Shown piece after piece: positions 61,111-64,000 of a stretch of 64,000 nucleotides of DNA. Position 1 is the stretch's first letter, and every line of letters starts with the position of its first letter. Source of the DNA: Schistosoma haematobium (Eukaryota > Platyhelminthes > Trematoda > Strigeidida > Schistosomatidae); contig NC_067195.1 of NCBI RefSeq assembly GCF_000699445.3, forward strand, positions 59,061,591 to 59,125,590. The letters are read 5' to 3'. The position numbers and the translations under genes are program-made. A model generated the notes under the pieces. The model was not told where the DNA came from. It searched no databases and saw only the letters and a program-made list of their open reading frames with translations.

Positions 61111-61677
61111 ATGAATTTATATATATGTATATATATATATATTCATACCCGTTGAACAAGTTAGTGACTATTTTGACTTATTAGCTTACTGGATAACGCG
61201 TATGGGTTGGGACCGAAAGATACTCGGTTGGAGTATCAGTGTAAACGTCATAACTGAAATGAGGACACTTTCAAATTACCCATTCCAAATTGTGCGATAT
61301 TCACATCGTTAATTCTACCTTTAGTCACAATCCAAATAAAATGGTTTTGGTTATTTTATTTCGGTCCAAGTGAAAATAAGAACATGAGATTTATAGCTAA
61401 ACAAATATCACAAATCAATTAGTAAGCTGTTCGAAAACAAAAAAATAACCGGAATAAAAAGTTATAAATTAGGTGAGTTTTTTCAGCTTACAACATAAAG
61501 ACACTTGAATAAAGTGGACATATATTGAAATTATATCAAGCGATTCCTTACTTTTAATAACTTTTTCAATATTATTGTTTGAGTTATCAAAATACTTCAT
61601 TGTTTATGTAAGAATTAAATTTAAACAGTGACAACGAAGTATCTAAGCCATTCTGGCATATAGAAGACAAACAAACA

Positions 61678-61872
61678 AGGCGTGAGACCGATAGGTCCTG
61701 GGCTCGAATCTCGCGGGATGCGGGATCGTGGATGCGCACTGCTGAAGAGTCCCATACTAGGACGAAACGACCATCCAGTTATCCCAGGTTTTCCATGGTG
61801 GTCTAATTTCTATTGACTCATGATTTCAATCTGTGAAATTTCTAAAATCTCCACAAATCCCTTCTGAAAATG
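61678..61872 (+). mobile_element. Family A SINE, 3' half
   Basis: Starts inside the tRNA-like part (GAGACCGATAGGTCCTGGGC), with a hammerhead at about 61736-61780 (core CTGAAGA intact, stem III mismatched) and a complete tail to CAAATCCCTTCTGA. Confidence 0.75.
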
Positions 61873-62857
61873 TAAACTAGTTGAATAAATGATCGATTTC
61901 ATAGAAATTGTAGTTACTTAGGTGAAATGAATTAATATTTGGATAACAGTAATTCTACTGATATAAAAATGACTGTACTAGTTCGCTCTCTTAGTTCCAG
62001 TCTATTACAATAAATTTTTTTCCTGGTTTCACTACAAAATGATATGTAATTTAGAAAGAGTAACCTATTAGGATGGCATGTTTACAGTTACTAATTTCCT
62101 CATAGTAGTTACTAGACAGTCTCCAGAAACATTATTGTAGAATAATTATGCATTTCAATTATGGGAATTTTCATCTGGCTAAATAATCCCATGATTCTTA
62201 AATAAAGATTTCGTTTAGATGAGAAGTTTGGTAACAGCCTGTTTCCAGACTAAGGATACAATGTATAGTAATAACCAATAAATCAATGCTATATACTTAA
62301 TGACAAATCTAGAAACAAGAACAAATAAAAATGTTAGTTACTTGGTGCGAACCCTGTAGAGACTAGGAATTACATAACTATTTGTATATACAAAAATTAT
62401 TCTAGCTACAAGAGTTACTCAAGATAATCTTCTCAACTATTCTTTAGTAAATATCAACATACAGAATATTAATAAATTTAGGGATTTTATTCATAAAGCC
62501 CAACATTAAGATAGGTGATTAAAGATTAAAGTTCATAATTGTAAATACTCACATCTATAGGGAATTATAAATGTGTTCTATAAAATAATATCAATATTAA
62601 GTATAAAATCTAATTTGCAAACTCTAACCCATTTATTCCCAGTCATTTCATATAATGTAAGTATGGTAGAACGCACAGAAATAAAGTCGAGTTTAGCCTA
62701 TGAAAATATTAAATTTGTTATTATGTAACTGATTACATCGAATGTATAAATATACAATAATAGGTGATTTGGTTGGCCATAAAGCATGAGTAAAATAAAT
62801 CTATCGATTTCTAGACAATGAAATAAATTATTGATATTGGCAAACAAATAATAATAA

Positions 62858-63052
62858 TTGAGATCATGAGTCAGTTGAAGCTAGACCACCATGGAAAACC
62901 TGGAAGCACTGGACGGCCGTTTCGTCCTAGTATAGGACTCCTCAGCAGTGAGCATCCACGACCGCGCCTCGCGGGATTCGAACCCAGAACCTATCATGAC
63001 TCATGATCTCAAGTGTTGAAATTACTACAATCTCCAAAAAACCTCTTCTGAA
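62858..63052. mobile_element. Family A SINE, fold-back
   Basis: Minus arm about 62858-62996 with tail, hammerhead and B-box half, then a plus tail-only arm (about 62997-63052). Flanks AAATAATAATAA and AAAATAACAATAA may be a diverged target duplication. Confidence 0.75.
62906..62951 (-). ncRNA. Type I hammerhead ribozyme (family A), core intact
   Basis: Minus strand: core CTGAGGA, stem II GTCC-TATACTA-GGAC, GAA, stem III ACGG/CCGT, C at the cleavage site. The outermost stem I pair is lost (T instead of G). Confidence 0.8.
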
Positions 63053-63841
63053 AATAACAATAAGTTTGAAATTTGTCTCTCCTCTATAATGTAATATTTT
63101 TTTTAAGAAATTACTTGATTCGGACACTCAATAAGTAGTCTGACATAATAAATGAAGACTCGAGTTTGATTAAAAACCATAAATCTTAGTTTATAACAAC
63201 GAAATATGTTCTTGAATTAGGTATATTTTTTCAATATGAAGTATTCTGAATACCATTTGAGAAATTTCATTCAAGTTATTAACATTTAATTTCACGATTA
63301 GTGTATTCCTGATGTATGTACGTATATTAATTTCAAATTAATGCCAAACAAAAGAGAGATGTAGTTATAGACCTATAGTCGACGTTTCAATAGAACCTTT
63401 CATATTACTAAAAAGAGATCGCTTTAGATCAAGTGTTAACTACTTCCAAACATCTCAAAGTTTCAATTGAGTCATCTATCCATCATAAAGCTTAAGACAA
63501 TAAAAACCAAACTCATTGTCATACATGAATAACCTATTGAAATCTCCGAAAAAACATAGTAAAACCTATTCATCACTATTTGATATTTGTCTCAAACCAA
63601 AACTTTTCAATCTCATAAAATCAACTTATGGTCCTTATGAAAGTGTTTTTATTTTCGAAATTTCATAGCACTAGTAATGAGCAATAATTCTTTTTATATT
63701 TTACACTGCTAAGATTGAAAGTATTCCACCCATTTAACGAAACTTTTTATTAAAATTGTGATGAATTATTAAAATATTGAATAAATCAAGTAGACATATG
63801 GTTAGATAACATGCTATATTCTGTCGTCATCAAAATAAGAA

Positions 63842-64000
63842 TGAGTTAACTAAAAACCTGTACCACCATGGAAGACGTTGACGCAGTGGATGGCCATTTC
63901 GTTCTAGTATGGGACTCCTCAGCAATGGCATCCACGACCCCGCTCTCGGGATTAGAAACCCAGAACCTGTCGGTTTCGCGCGCGAACACTTAACCTCTAA
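63842..64000 (-). mobile_element. Family A SINE, running off the window
   Basis: Tail, hammerhead and tRNA-like part on the minus strand up to the window end. The hammerhead has lost part of stem I (AATGGC on the plus strand for AGTGCGC). Confidence 0.7.

Overview
The window looks like a piece of a blood-fluke (Schistosoma) nuclear genome. It is strongly AT-rich and almost free of coding sequence. It is full of Smα-like retroposons carrying a type I hammerhead ribozyme, and of fragments of RTE-like non-LTR retrotransposons and short LTR elements. The species cannot be fixed from the sequence alone.

Only one host gene is supported. Two minus-strand exons, at 16128-16236 and 1782-1932, encode consecutive parts of one F5/8 type C (discoidin) domain and join in phase across an intron of about 14.2 kb. 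The domain most resembles that of discoidin domain receptors. The remaining exons are outside the window or too short to recognise; 16237-64000 is upstream intron or flank filled with repeats.

The main content is three separate families of short retroposons, each with a tRNA-like head (A and B box motifs) followed by a hammerhead: the Smα-like family (unit about 333 nt), family A (unit about 405-409 nt, over 30 loci) and family C (unit about 349 nt). In all three, many insertions are fold-backs: a minus arm joined head-to-head to a plus arm. At least eight of these are flanked by clear 9-14 bp target-site duplications, so each was inserted as a single unit. In several, one arm covers a full turn of the unit and starts and ends at the same point, as expected from a circular or tandem RNA template. 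Many plus arms begin inside the hammerhead core.

Other mobile DNA: six copies of a short LTR (TG...CA ends; three with exact ATAT target duplications and one with a near match), one of them attached to a GC-rich internal segment with a polypurine tract; a related LTR on the minus strand; 5'-truncated RTE-like fragments of two types; a third non-LTR type with 13-14 bp target duplications; a MITE-like terminal-inverted-repeat family; a 16-bp-stem palindrome inserted in an LTR; and a non-SINE palindrome with arms of about 89 bp. The rest is AT-rich sequence and microsatellites in which no genes are seen.
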